A stretch of DNA of 64,000 nt from positions 61,212,316 to 61,276,315 of the forward strand of contig CM075768.1 of NCBI GenBank assembly GCA_037974665.1, given 5' to 3'. Both the position numbers and the translations under genes were made by a program. Positions 36,192-48,707 of the stretch are shown here, piece after piece. Numbering within the stretch: the stretch's first letter is position 1; each line of letters starts with the position of its first letter. Source of the stretch: Ehretia macrophylla (Eukaryota; Streptophyta; Magnoliopsida; Boraginales; Ehretiaceae). A model generated the notes under the pieces. The model was not told the DNA's origin. It saw only the letters and a list, made by a program, of their open reading frames with translations, and searched no databases.

Positions 36192-36752
36192 ATCATGTTG
36201 AGAGTGCAAATCCCTTATGTGTTGACGGTTCACCGTCCCAGCCTAGAGAGATGACCCATTCAAAAGGCCCATTGGGCTTAACGACAACCCATCCGTTTCA
36301 ACAACGCAGCATCCTCGCAAGACGTGATATCAATGCATTGTAGGGCCTACTAATATCTCGCGAGTTAGTTTGTCGTCCTTTTCGTAGCTCACGACGTACG
36401 ATCTACGATGGTGAAACAAAGCAAAAAGAAGAAAAGTGGCCCGAAACAGATGAAAATGTTCGATTTTGATCTCCAAAAATAGGGGCAGCTAAGTAGGCTT
36501 GATGTGCCCGTCGTAGACCTCTCGGAGAGCTTTCCAACGGTATGCTGTGCACCGTGTAACTCCTTATGGATTAAAAGTTATGGGCACCGGAGCGACGGAG
36601 ACCTGGTCACAAGCCCCACGCCCTCGGTTTGCGGGCCCAGCCTCTACGTGAAGCGAAGTTGTCTTGCCCAAAGTGCCGTAGGATTCGGTAATAGAAATGT
36701 GATGGATAAAGCATCTTGGCAAGGCTAACCGTGGCAAAAAAAATTGAAAATG

Positions 36753-36871
36753 GGGGTGCAACACGGGGACTTTTTAGGGGGTCACCCATCCTAATACTAT
36801 TCTCGTCCAAGCACGCTTAACATCAGAGTTCTGATGGGATCCGGTGCATTAGTGTTAGTATGATCACATCC
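36753..36871 (-). rRNA. 5S-49, 5S rRNA gene copy (duplicate of 5S-11)
   Basis: 119 bp, identical to 5S-11. Lies just before solo LTR 2, as 5S-11 does before solo LTR 1. Confidence 0.85.
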
Positions 36872-37242
36872 ATCATGTTGAGAGTGCAAATCGCTTATGT
36901 GTTGACGGTTAACCGTCCCAGCCCAGAGAGATGGCCTATTCAAAAGGACCATTGGGCTTAACGACAACCCATCCGCTTCAACAATGCAGCATCCTCGCAA
37001 GATGTGATATCAATGCATTCTAGGGCCCTCTAATGTCCCGCGAGTTAGGTTGTCGTCCTTTTTGTGGCTCACGACGTACAATCCAGGATAGAAAAACAGC
37101 GTAAAAAGCAGAAAAGTGACCCAAAACGGATGAAAACATTCAATTTTGGACAACAAAAATAGGCGCAGCCGAGCAGGCTTGCTGCCCTCGTCGTAGAGCT
37201 CTTGGAGAGCTTTCTAATGTTATGTTGGGTGCGAGGCCCGAC

Positions 37243-37673
37243 CCCGAATAACGTGTGTTACCTTGATTTGCGTGCCATAGACCAAGAATGATATGACTGA
37301 CCTTGGATTACGTGCCATGTCTTGGTTTTCATGCATGCCTCGTCATTCGTGCCTTGACCTAGAATTATGTGCCCTAATCCTTGACTTACGTGCCCCGACT
37401 TTGAATTGCGTGTGTTATCTCATTTTGTGTGTCCTGACCTTGAATTGCGTGTCCTAACCTAGGTTTAAGATTCGTACCTCAATTTACGTGCATTACATTA
37501 AATTACGTGCCTTGTATTGGTTTACGTATATTTACCTAGGGTTGCGTGCATTTGCATTAGAATCCATACATTTATCTTGAAGTACGTGCATTAGTCTTGA
37601 AGTTCATGTTTTATCTCGTAGTTCGTGTCTACCTCGTAATTCATGCCCTAGACCTAGGAATCCGTGTCACCAC
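37243..37673. repeat. degenerate minisatellite in solo LTR 2
   Basis: Counterpart of the array at 7715-8145. Differences between the two are overwhelmingly C/T and G/A, many at CG sites of the ACGTGC core. Confidence 0.7.
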
Positions 37674-38078
37674 GTTAATCAAGAAAGAATTCTACACAAA
37701 GCACTAGACACTAAAATAATCCTACACAATCCACTAACTAATATTATATTCCTAATTCAAATTCTCTACAAACTCCACTAATAATAAAATAATACTAAAC
37801 TATTCCTACATTTCCACTATCTATTATTCTATTCATAATTCAACTCATCAACAAACATTCCTATATTTTATTCTACCTAGATTCCCTAAATTCCCAACAT
37901 TCCTATGACAATTCTATGACACAAATGCATAAAAATTAACCCAAAACCCTACCCAATGCACCCAAAATCTAGACACATGCATATGCCCATGCTAGGATGA
38001 TTCAAATTGTGCTTCTTGGAGACACAAATCTGATTTTTGCATGCCCAAGGCCAACATTTGCATCAACAATAGCAAAAG

Positions 38079-38150
38079 CTTCTATTTTCTCTCATTTCTC
38101 TTACTCTCCTCACATTTCTCTCTCTCCCTCTCATTCTTCTCTTTCAATCT
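38079..38150. repeat. pyrimidine-rich tract in solo LTR 2
   Basis: CT-rich low-complexity stretch equivalent to 8551-8622, with two or three substitutions. Confidence 0.65.
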
Positions 38151-38673
38151 TGGTTTTGGCTGAGTTTTATCTTGCCTTTGCTCATCTTCATCAATCCATG
38201 GTGCATCAAGACAAACAACAAGCAAAGAAACTCGACCAAGCTAGCTAGCATGCAAGAATCACACATGCATGCTCTTTGAGTCACCATTTCGGCCTTGGTG
38301 AGTTTACTAGCTTCCATTTCTTTTCTTCTTGTTCTAACCATATGCATGTTCTAAGAACTTGGCCACTAAGATAGGAAAAATAGAGAGAAATCGGGTGGTG
38401 TCTTGGCTAAGCAAGGAAGAAGAAGAAAATTGTGCTTCATCAAGTTTTGTGCATCTTCTTGTTGTTTTGCTAAGGTGAGGGCTAAAACCTTTTGAAAACC
38501 CTTCAAAAATCCACATGCATGCTCTTAAATGTATGTCTTTGCTTCTGTACTTGAGTTATATGTGTGTTCATAAGCTTTTACAACCATGCATGGCAAGATT
38601 TTGGCTTGAAGTTGATGATAGATGAAATCGGGTTTGTTGACAGCTCTCTGACTTGTTGTTGCGAGGTGAGTTT

Positions 38674-39038
38674 GGCTAGTCAAATGATGTTTAAAATGCA
38701 TGAAAATTGGTAGGTGACTATTTTTGCCAGTTTTGAACATTTTTCGCAGAAATAGGCCAAAGCTAATTTTGACTCTAAGGTCCTAAACTTGGCAAATCAT
38801 TAAAATGTGTCCAAATCTGGAAGTCTGGAAAAATGAAGCAGGTTTTGGCAGATGCACTGACCTTGTGGAACGAACCAGTTTTGACTTAGTAAATGATGTC
38901 CAAAATGCATGAAATTTGGTTTGCTGCTATATTTTTCAGTTCTGGACATTTTTTTCAGAAATGGACTAAGGCTAAATCTGACCCTAAGGACCTCAAAAAC
39001 GACAATTATCGAAATGTGTGCAAATCTGGACAGTTTTG
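38674..39038. repeat. internal 209-bp tandem duplication in solo LTR 2
   Basis: Same pair of diverged copies as in solo LTR 1 (offset 29528). Confidence 0.65.
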
Positions 39039-41176
39039 TGCAATCCCACTGTTTTGGCCATAACTATTGATCTCGAACTCCAAATGATGCAAGGTTTGTT
39101 TCTGATTTTAGTTCACTTCTTAAGCTTTAATTTGACATCTTATTCACTGGAATTGGAGATTTTTTTCTTGTCTTAATGATTGTGAGAAAACAGCCTATTG
39201 CAGTGAGGGCTTCATTTAATTATATGCTTAAAAAATTTGTTGTAACTTCTCTTGTGGTATTAATTGCTTTGGATTGTGGCATTGTGATGTTATGTGGACT
39301 GTTTTGAGTACTTGGAGATGTTTGAATTAATTGATGCTTGGCTTGAGATTGATTTTGAGTTGACTTGGGGCTTAATTGCACGGGTAAGCACGAAATGGAA
39401 ACCCTAGTGACTAGGAGAACTTGTTAAGTGTTGATCCTTTGAATATTGAGTGTAATTATATGTTTAGTAGGCTGCCCGTAGTTTCCTTATAGCCCTAAAT
39501 GTGATTTTGATTCGTTGCATGTTGACAAATAGGCCTTTCTTGCATTCGAACCACATAGATTGTTGTTGCATGTTGAATAACCTTATTATTTGATTACGTG
39601 GACGTTGAAATGAGTTATATGACCTGATTTACGTGCATTACATGGCTGCCCATTTAATGTTCATATAACTTCTTATGCTTTTCAAGTGAAATTACCTGTC
39701 TATTCGTGCCTCGCTTGTTTACTTGTCAATGTGCAATCTTATGACTGTTCGGAGGCAACCTACTTTGTTGTTCTCCTAAAGTGATATATTAAATGTCATA
39801 AATGTGCATTGCATACAAGGTTGCAACCTTTCATGCGGGCATGGTAGCGTTCACGCACACTGGGAGGCATTGGGCATGCCGGTGCAACCGTGACTACCAT
39901 GGTCCAATTCCCTCTCTCGCTTGGGGGCTGGACTTCTTCGGAGAGTTGGGTCGTAGGATTTTGGGGTACATCCGGAGTACACCCACTTGGCGTGTTAAGG
40001 GGATGATTTGAAGTCGACCACAACAACTGAGAGCAAAAGCTCACCGCATCCTTTTACTATGGGTATAAGTAGTCTCGCTTGGTCCCCAGAGGACCTCAGG
40101 GAGGAAAGACGGGTAATTGTGTTCCTTTACTTTTGTATTATTGTTCTGTACTTAATTGTGTTATATTCATGCTTGCAAAAGGATTTTCATAAGTTGAACT
40201 GGAAAATGAGTTTCAAAACCTATTTCTCGTTCCCCCTCGCTGAGGTCATAAGGACTCACCCTTTTTTTTGTCACAGGTGCAGCAGATTTGGAACAAGTAC
40301 CCGAAGTAAATGTGCTTGTTGATGATTCCTGGGAGTGACTACGTGCTTTTGTACTTTGCCTGAAAGTGGTTGCTATATGGATGTTGTGTTTGATTGCAAA
40401 CTATTCATTTTATTGATGTAAATGACCCCGTTGTAATTTGGGTCTAATTTTGGGATTGTACTATCTATAACCAGACGAACTTCTTATTTGGTTATTTGCT
40501 TTCATTATCTTGAATAGTAGTTATCATAGGCAATTAAACCACTAGGTGAAAAAAAAAATCAACTAAGTCAATTCTATCTAATTCCACTTAAGTGCTTATT
40601 TGTAAACTAAAGAATAATAGGTACTTGCATGATAAGAAATTGATAAATAAACGGGACATAGTTATCATGCTAGGTTTATTAACCAAACAAGACCTTCAAG
40701 ATAGACTACTAGGCATATCGGTTGGTGAGACAAAATAGGAGTCCTTAATGGAATTGGATTAATGATTGGAATAAATGAGACGTTTAGAAATTAGGTCAAA
40801 CTAAAAGGTCTTCAACATAGCCATCATGCTGCCGGATTTTTGAAAAATCTTTTGGAGTTCTAAATCAATGTTAAGTATTAATCGTAAGAAATGACCAAGT
40901 CGTACAAATAGCGTAAAAGAAATAGGTCATTCCCTAGTCTAGCCTCCATAGGTCGGGTTGGGGTGTGACATTGGGCATCGCGTAACTCTTTACGGATCAA
41001 AAGTTATGGGCACCAGAGCGACGGAGACCTGGTCACAAGCCCCACGCTCTCAGTTTACGGGCCCAGCCTCTACGTGAAGCGAAATTGTCTTGCCAAGGTG
41101 CCATGGGATTCGGTAATAGAAATGTGATGGATAAAGCATCTTGGAAGGCCAACCGGGGCAAAAAAAATTGAAAAGA

Positions 41177-41295
41177 GGGGTACAACATGAGGACTTCCCA
41201 AGGGTTCACCCATCCTAGTACTACTCTCGTCCAAGCACGCTTAACTTCGGAGTTCTGATGGTATCCACTGTATTAGTGCTGGTATGATTGCACCC
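41177..41295 (-). rRNA. 5S-50, 5S rRNA gene copy (duplicate of 5S-12)
   Basis: 119 bp, 10 differences; box A and intermediate element intact. The 3' half of the gene and adjoining spacer differ more from 5S-12 than expected, while the 5' half matches it. Confidence 0.87.
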
Positions 41296-41856
41296 GTCAT
41301 GTTGAGGGCGCAAATCCCTTATGTGTTGACGGTTCACCGTCCCAGCCCAAAGAGATGGCCCATTCGAATGGCCCAATATGCTTAACGACAACCCATCTGC
41401 TTCAACAATGCAGCATCCTCGCAAGACGTGATATCAACACGTTGTAGGGCCCGGTAATGTCCTGCGTGTTAGGTTGTCCTCCCTTTCGTGGCTAATGACA
41501 TACGATCCAGGACAGAGAAACATCACAAAAAGAAGAAAAATGGCCTGAAACTGATGAAAAGGTTTGATTTTGGACTCCAAAAATAGGCGCAGCCGAATAT
41601 GCTTGCTGCCTCCATCATAGTGCTCTCAGAGAACTTTCCAATGGTATGTTGTGCGCTGCGTAACTCCTTACGGATCGAAAGTTATGTGCATCGGAGCAAC
41701 GGAGACATGGTCACAAGCCCCATGCCTTTGGTTTACAGGCCCAGCCTCTACGTGAAGTGAAGTTATATTGCCCAAGGTGCTTTGGGATTCAGTAATAGAA
41801 ATGTGATGGATAAAGCATCATGCCAAGGCTAACCGGGGCAAAAAAAATTAAAAAAG

Positions 41857-41975
41857 AAGGTGTAACACGAGGACTTCCCAAGGGGTCACCCATCCTAGTA
41901 CTACTCTCGCCCAAGCACGCTTAACTTCGGAGTTCTAATGGGATCTGATGCATTAATGCTGGTATTATCTCTCCC
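41857..41975 (-). rRNA. 5S-51, 5S rRNA gene copy (duplicate of 5S-13)
   Basis: 119 bp, 11 differences; internal boxes intact apart from the common variant, but the first ten bases of the gene carry several changes. Confidence 0.86.
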
Positions 41976-42536
41976 GTCATATTGAGGGCGTAAATCCCAT
42001 ATGTATTGACGGTTCACAATCCCAGCCAAGAAAGATGGCCCATTCAAAATGCCCAATGGGCTTAATGACATCCTATCCGCTTCAACCACACAGCATCCTC
42101 ACAAGACGTGATATTGATGCATTGTAGGGCCCTATAATGTCCCGTGAGTTAGGTTGTCACCCTTTTCGCGGCTCACAACGTCTGACCCTGGATGAAAAAA
42201 TAGTGTAAAAAGAAGAAAAGTTACTTGAAACTTATGAAAACATTCAATTTTGGGTTCCAAAAATAGGCACAGCCTAGTAGGCTTGCTGCCCCCGTTGTAG
42301 AGCTCTCAAAGAGCTTTCCAATGGTATGTTGTGCATCGCGTAACTCCTTAGGGATCAAAAGTTATGGGCACCAGAGCGACGGAGACCTAGTCACAAGCCC
42401 CACGCCCTCGGTTTGCGGGCCCAACCTCTATGTGAAGCGAAGTTGTCTTGCCCAAAGTGCCGTGGGATTCGGTAATAGAAATGTAATAGATAAAGTATCT
42501 TGGCAAGGCCAACCTGGGCAAAAAAAACTGTAAAAG

Positions 42537-42655
42537 GGGGTGCAACACGAGGACATCCCAGGGGGTCAACCATCTTAGTACTACTCTCGTACAAGCACGC
42601 TTAACTTCAGAGTTCTGATGGGATCTAGTGCATTAGTGCTGGTATGGTCGCACCC
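42537..42655 (-). rRNA. 5S-52, 5S rRNA gene copy (duplicate of 5S-14)
   Basis: 119 bp, 9 differences; box A and intermediate element intact. Confidence 0.88.
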
Positions 42656-43214
42656 GTCATGTTGAGGGCGCAAATCCCTTATATGCTAACGGTTCACCGA
42701 CCCTGCCCAGAGAGATGGCCCATTCACAAGGCCCAATGGGCTTAACGATAACCCATCCACTTCAACAATGTCATCCTTGCAATACGTGATATCGACGCGT
42801 TCTAGGGCCCTCTAATGTCCTGCGAGTTAGGTTGTCTTCCTTTTCGTGGCTCACGACATACGATCCGGTATCGAAAAATAGCCCAAAAAGAAGAAAAGTA
42901 GCCCAAAATTGATGAAAACGTTCGATTTTTGACTCCAAAAATAGGCGTAGCCGAGCAGGCTTGTCACCCCCGTCGTAGAGCTCTCGAAGAGCTTTCCAAC
43001 TGTATGTTGTGCGCCGCGTAACTCCTTGCGGATCAAAAGTTATGGGCACCGGTGCGACGGAGACCTGGTTACTAGTCCCACGCCTTCGGTTTGTGGGCCC
43101 AGCCTCTACGTGAAGCGAAGTTGTCTTGCCCAAGGTGACGTGGGATTCAATAATAGAAATATGATGGATAAAGCATCTGGGCAAGGCTAACCGGGGCAAA
43201 AGAAATTGAAAAGG

Positions 43215-43333
43215 GGGGTGCAACACGAGGACTTCCCAGGGGGTCACCCATCCTAGTACTACTCTTGCCCAAGCACGCTTAACTTCGTAGTTCTGATGGG
43301 ATCCGGTGCATTAGTGCTAGTATGATCGCACCC
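43215..43333 (-). rRNA. 5S-53, near-consensus 5S gene (duplicate of 5S-15)
   Basis: 119 bp, 3 differences, identical to 5S-15; boxes A and C intact. Confidence 0.93.
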
Positions 43334-43894
43334 ATCATGTTGAGGTCACAAATCCCTTATGTGTTGACGGTTCACCATCCCAGCCTAGAGAGATGGCCCA
43401 TTCAAAAGGCCCAATGGCCTTAACGACAACCCATCAACTTCAACAACGCAACATCCTCGCAAGACTTGATATCAACACATTGTAAGGCCCTCTAATGTCC
43501 CGCGAGTTAGGTTGTCGTCCTTTTTGCGGCTCAAGACGAATGATCGGCGACGGTAAACAAATGCGAAAGGATGAAAAGTACCCCGAAATTGATGAAAATG
43601 TTTGATTTTGGGCCCCAAAAATAGGGGCAGTTGAGCAGGCTTGTTGCCCCCGTCGTATAGCTCTCAGAGAGCTTTCCAAAGATATGTTGCGCGTCACGTA
43701 ACTCCTTACAGATCAAAAGTTATGGGCACCGGAGCGACGGAGACCTGGTCACAAGCCCCACGCTCTCGGTTTGCGGGCCCAGCCTCTACGTTAAGTGAAG
43801 TTGTCTTGCCCAAGGTGCCATGGGATTCAATAATAGAAATGTGATGGATAAAGCATCTTGGGAAGGCTAACCGGGGCAAAAAAATTTGAAAATG

Positions 43895-44012
43895 AGGGTA
43901 CAACACGAGGACTTCCCAAGGGTCACCCATCCTAGTATTATTCTCACCCAAGCACGCTTAACTTCGGAGTTCTGATGGGATCCGGTGCATTAGTGCTGGT
44001 TTGATTGCACCC
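43895..44012 (-). rRNA. 5S-54, 5S rRNA gene copy (duplicate of 5S-16)
   Basis: 118 bp; shares the box C one-base loss and both intermediate-element changes with 5S-16, but its box A is intact. Confidence 0.87.
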
Positions 44013-44573
44013 ATCAAGTTGTGGGTACAAATCCCTTATGTGTTGACGATTCACCGTCCCAGCCCAGAGAGATGGCCAATTCAAAAGGCCCAAAGGGCTT
44101 AACGACAACCCATCTGATTCAACAACGTAGTAACCTCGCAAGACGTGATATCGACGTATTCTAGGGCCCTCTAATGTCCCGCGAGTTAGGTTGTCATCCT
44201 TTTTGTGGCTCACGACGTACGATCCGGGATGTAAAAACTACGTAAAAAGAAGAAAAGTAGACCAAAACTGATAAAAACATTCAATTTTGGACTCCAAAAA
44301 TAGGCATAGCCGAACAAGCTTGCTGCCCCCGTTGTAGAGCTCTCGGAGTGCTTTCCAACGGCAAGCTGTGCGCTGCGTAACTCCTTACGGATCAAAAGTT
44401 ATGGGCACCAGAGCGATGGAGACTTGATCACAAGCCCTACGCCCTCGGTTTGTGGGCCTGGCCTCTACGTGAAGTGAAGTTTTATTGCCCACGGTGCCGT
44501 GGGATTAGGTAATAGAAATATGATGGATAAAGCATCCTGGCATGGCTAACCAGGGCAAAAAAAATTGAAAAGG

Positions 44574-44692
44574 GGGGTGCAACACGAGGACTTCCTCTGG
44601 GGTCTCCCATCCTAGTACTACTCTTGCCCAAGCATGCTTAAGTTCGGAGTTCTGATGTGATCTGGTGCATTAGTGCTAGTATGATCACACCC
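44574..44692 (-). rRNA. 5S-55, 5S rRNA gene copy (duplicate of 5S-17)
   Basis: 119 bp, 11 differences; box A altered at two sites. One base different from 5S-17. Confidence 0.85.
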
Positions 44693-45204
44693 GTCATGTT
44701 GAGGGCGCAAATCACTTATGTGTTGATGGTTCACCGTCCCAGCCCAGGGAGATGGCCAATTCAAGAGGTCCAATGGGCTTAACGACAATCCATCCGCTTC
44801 AACAATGCAGCATCCTTCCAAGACTTGATATCGACGCGTTGTAAAGCACTCTAATGTCCTGTGACTCAGGTTGTCGTCTTTTTTGCAGCTCACGACGAAT
44901 GATCTGCGACGGTAAAACAACGTAAAAAGAAGAAAAGTTCCCCAAAACTAATGAAAACGTTCAATTTTGGGCTCTCAAAAGAAGGGCAGTTGAGCAGGCT
45001 TATTGCCCCCCATCGTAGACCTCTCAAAGAGCTTTCCAACGGTATACTGTGTACTACGTAACTCCTTACAGATCAAAAGTAATGGGCACCGGAGCGACGA
45101 AGACCTGGTCACAAGCCCCACGCCCTCGGTTTGCGGGCCCAGCCTCTATGTGAATGGATAAAGCATCTTGGCAAGGCTAATTGGGGCAAAAAAAATTGAA
45201 AAGG

Positions 45205-45323
45205 GGGGTGCAACTCGAGGACTTCCCAGGGGCTCACCCATCCTAGTATTACTCTCGCCCAAGCACGCTTAACTTCGGAGTTCAGATGGGATCTGGTGCA
45301 TTTGTGCTGGTATGATTGCACCC
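45205..45323 (-). rRNA. 5S-56, 5S copy at duplication edge
   Basis: 119 bp, 7 differences; box A and intermediate element intact. Its 3' two thirds match 5S-18 and the rest does not. About 50 bp of spacer just downstream of the gene (plus-strand left, near 45155) is missing relative to copy 1. Confidence 0.9.
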
Positions 45324-45882
45324 GTCATGTTGAGGGCACAAATCCCTTATGTGTTGACAGTTCACTGTCTAACCCAGAGAGATGGCCCATTCAAAAGGGC
45401 CAATGGGCTTAACGACTATCAATCCGCTTCAACAACACTGTGTACTCGCAAGTTGTGACATCAATGCTTTGTAGGGCCCTCTAATGTCCAGCGAGTTAGG
45501 TTGTCGTCCTTTTCACGACTCATGACGTACGATCCGGGATGGAAAAACAGCACAAAAAGAATAAAATTGGCTCAAAACTGATGAAAATGTTCGATTTTAG
45601 GATCCAAACAGTGGGAGGTCGAGCAGGCTTGCCACCCTCGTCATAGAGCTCTCAGAGAGCTTTCAAACGGCATGTTGTGCGTAGTGTAACTCCTTATGGA
45701 TCAAAAGTTATGGGCACCGGAGTGACGAAGACCTGGTCACAAGCCCCACGCCCTCGGTTTGTGGGCCCAGCCTCTACGTGTAGCGAAGTTGTCTTGCCCA
45801 AGGTGCTGTGGGATTCAGTAATAGAAATGTGATGGATAAAGCATCTTGGCAAGGCTAACAAGGGCAAAAAAGATTGAAAAGC

Positions 45883-46001
45883 GAGGTGCTACACGAAGAC
45901 TTCCCAGGGGGTCACCCATCTTTGTAGTACTCTCGCCCAAGCACGCTTAACTTCGGAGTTCTGATGGGATCCGGTGCATTAGCATTGGTATGCTCACACC
46001 C
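45883..46001 (-). rRNA. 5S-57, 5S rRNA gene copy
   Basis: 119 bp, 11 differences; box A and intermediate element intact, but the 5' end is altered at several bases. Confidence 0.86.
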
Positions 46002-46560
46002 ATCATGTTGAGGGTACAAATCCCTTATGTGTTGACAGTTCACCATCCCAGCCCAGAGAGATGGCCCAATCAAAAGGCCAATGGGCTTGACGATAACCCA
46101 TCCGCTTCAACAACGCAGCAACCTCACAAGACGTGATATCGATGCATTCTAGGGACCTCTAATGTCCCGCGAGTTAGGTTGTCATCCTTTTCGTGGCTCA
46201 CGACGTACGATCCGGGACGTAAAAACGGTGCAAAAAGAAGAAAAGTGGCCCGAAACTAACGAAAATGTTCAATTTTGGACTCCAAAAATAGGCGCAATTG
46301 AATAGGCTTGTTGCCACCGTCGTAGAGCCCTCAGAGAGCTTTCCAATGGTATGCTGTGCACTGCGTTACTCCTTACGGATCAAAAGTTATGGCACCGGAG
46401 CGACGGAGACCTGGTCACAAGCCCCACGCCCTCAGCTTGCGGGCCCAGCCTCTACGTGAAGCGAAGTTGTCTTGCCCAAGGTGCCTTGGGATTCGGTAAT
46501 AGAATTGTGATGGATAAAGCATCATGGCAAGGCTAACTGGGGCAAAAAAAATTAAAAATG

Positions 46561-46679
46561 GAGGTGCAACACGAGGACTACCCACGGGGTCACCCATCCA
46601 AGTACTACTTTCGCCCAAGCACGCTTAACTTCAGAGTTCTGATGGGATCCGGTGCATTAGTGCTTGTATGATCGCACCC
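46561..46679 (-). rRNA. 5S-58, 5S rRNA gene copy
   Basis: 119 bp, 7 differences; box A intact. Shares the CCCACGGGGT variant with 5S-61 and 5S-66, marking a dispersed subfamily. Confidence 0.89.
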
Positions 46680-47240
46680 GTCATGTTGAGGGCACAAATC
46701 CCTTATGTATTGACGGTTCATAGTCCCAGCTAAGACAGATGGCCCATTCAGAAGGCCCAATAAGCTTAATAACATCCCTTTCGCTTCAACAACGCAGCAT
46801 CCTCGCAAGACGTGATATCGATGCATTGTATGGCCCTTTAATGTCCCGCGACTTAGGTTGTCGCCCTTTTCGCGGCTCACGACGTAGTATATGGGATGGA
46901 AAAATAGCCCAAAAAGAAGAAAAGTTGCACGAAATTGATGTAAACGTTCGATTTTGTGCTCTAAAAACAAGTGCAGCAGAGCAGGCTTGCTGACCCCGTC
47001 GTAGAGCTCACAGAGAGCTTTCCAATGGTATGTTGTGTGTCACGTAACTCCTTACGGATCAAAAGTTATAGGCACCGGAGCGACGGAGACCTAGTCACAA
47101 GCCCCACGCCTTCGGTTTACGGGCCCAACCTCTACGTGAAATGAAGTTGTCTTGCCCAAGGTGTCGTGGTATTCGGTAATAGAAATGTGATGGATAAAGC
47201 ATCTTGGCAAGGCCAACCTGGGCAAAAAGAATTGAAAAGG

Positions 47241-47358
47241 GGGGTGAACATGAGAACTTCCTAGGGGGTCACCCATTCTAGTACTACTCTCGCCCAAGCA
47301 CGCTTAATTTCAGAGTTCTGATGGGATCCGGTGCATTAGTGCTTGTATGATCATACCC
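47241..47358 (-). rRNA. 5S-59, 5S rRNA gene copy
   Basis: 118 bp, about 10 differences including a one-base loss in the 3' terminal helix and one change in box A. Confidence 0.86.
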
Positions 47359-47918
47359 GTCATATTGAGAGCGCAAATCCCTTATGTGTTGACGGTTCAC
47401 TGTCCCAGCCCAGAGAGATGGCCCATTGAAAAGGCCCAATGGGCTTAACGATAACCCATCCACTTCAACAACGTAACATCCTTGCAAGACGTGATATCGA
47501 CGCGTTCTAGGGCCCTCTAATGTCCTGCGAGTTAGGTTGTCGTCCTTTTCGTGGCTCACGACGTACGATCCGGGATCGAAAAACAGCGCAAAAAGAAGAA
47601 AAGTTTCTTGAAACATATGAAAACATTCGGTTTTGGACCCCAAAAATAGGCGCAGCCAGGCAAGCTTGCTACCCATGTCGTAGAGCTCTCGGAGAGCTTT
47701 CCAACGGTATGATGTGCGCCGCGTAACTCCTTACGGATCAAAAGTTATGGGCACCGAAGCGACGGAGACTAGGTCACAAGCCCCACGCCCTCGGTTTGCT
47801 GGCCCAGCCTCTACGTGAAGCGAAGTTGTCTTGCCCAAGGTGCCGTGGGATTCAGTAATAGAAATGTGATGGATAAAGCATCTTGGCAAGGATAACCGGG
47901 GAAAAAAAATTGAAAAAA

Positions 47919-48036
47919 GAGGTACAACACGAGGACTTCCAAGGCTTCACCCATCCTAGTACTACTCTCGCCCAAGCATGCTTAACTTCGGAGTTCTAAT
48001 GGGATCCAGTGCATTAGTGCTGGTATGATCTCACCC
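47919..48036 (-). rRNA. 5S-60, 5S rRNA gene copy
   Basis: 118 bp, about 9 differences, with a disturbed and one-base-shorter G run in box C and one change in box A. Confidence 0.86.
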
Positions 48037-48588
48037 ATCATGTTGAGGGTGCAAATCCCTTATGTGTTGACAGCTCACTGTCCCAATCCAGAGAGATGGC
48101 CCATTTAAAAGGCCCAATGGGCTTAACGACAACCCATCCGCTTCAACAACACAGTATCCTTGCATGACGTGATATCGACGCATTCTATTGCCCTCTAATG
48201 TCCCGCGAGTTTGGTTGTCAGCCATTTCGTGGCTCGCGACGTACGATCCGGGACATAAAAATAGCGCAAAAGAAGAAAAGTGGCCCAAAACTGATGAAAA
48301 CGTTCGATTTTGGACTCCAATAACAGTCGCAGCTGAACATGTTTTCTACCCCCATCGTAGAGCTCTCAGAGAGCTTTCCAATGGTCTGTTGTGCATCGCG
48401 TAACTCCTTACGGATCAAAAGTTATGGCACCGGAGCGACGGAGACCTGGTCACAAGCCCCACGCCATCAGTTTGCGGGCCCCATGCCACCGAAGTTGTCT
48501 TGCTCAAGGTACTTTGGGATTCGAAAATAGAAATGTGATGGATAAAGCATCATGGCAAGACTAACTGGGGGAAAAGAAATTGAAAAGA

Positions 48589-48707
48589 GAGGTGCAACAT
48601 GAGGACTTCCCACGGGGTCACCCATCCTAGTACTACTCTCGCCCAAGCACGCTTAACATCGGAGTTCTGATGGGATCCGGTGCATTAGTACTGGTATGAT
48701 CTCACCC
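48589..48707 (-). rRNA. 5S-61, 5S rRNA gene copy
   Basis: 119 bp, 6 differences; one at the end of box A. Carries the CCCACGGGGT subfamily variant. Confidence 0.89.

Larger units (their letters stand above)
11444..37229 (-). repeat. 5S rDNA tandem array, segment B
   Basis: Continuation of the 680-bp array between the first two solo LTRs. It includes the irregular part of the window: two truncated 5S genes (16404 and 21647), two units with no gene (junctions near 26527 and 30246), and shortened spacers (intervals of 488, 463, 503 and 559 bp). The spacer losses near 16485, 16685, 24355 and 25160 are simple deletions. From about 29492 this segment repeats the sequence that begins at position 1. 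No other gene is visible in the spacers. Confidence 0.95.
37230..40970 (-). mobile_element. solo LTR 2 (3741 bp), duplicate of solo LTR 1
   Basis: Same boundaries, same orientation and same TTGGG target duplication (37225-37229 and 40971-40975) as solo LTR 1, at the equivalent site of the second duplicated block. It was therefore copied with the block and is not an independent insertion. By eye it differs from LTR 1 at about 14 sites over 8760-9660 and about 5 over 10260-10800, but at about 32 sites over the first 460 bp. Confidence 0.87.
29492..45282. repeat. segmental duplication, copy 2
   Basis: Second copy of the block starting at position 1. It carries the gene-less 5S unit, the irregular spacers and the solo LTR at the equivalent places. 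Patches near 31180-31560, 34280-34700 and 41080-41270 are clearly more different from copy 1 than their surroundings. Homology ends at about 45282 inside the 5S gene at 45205-45323. The 13.7 kb between the two copies (15800-29490) is also 5S array but does not follow the same unit order. Confidence 0.93.
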
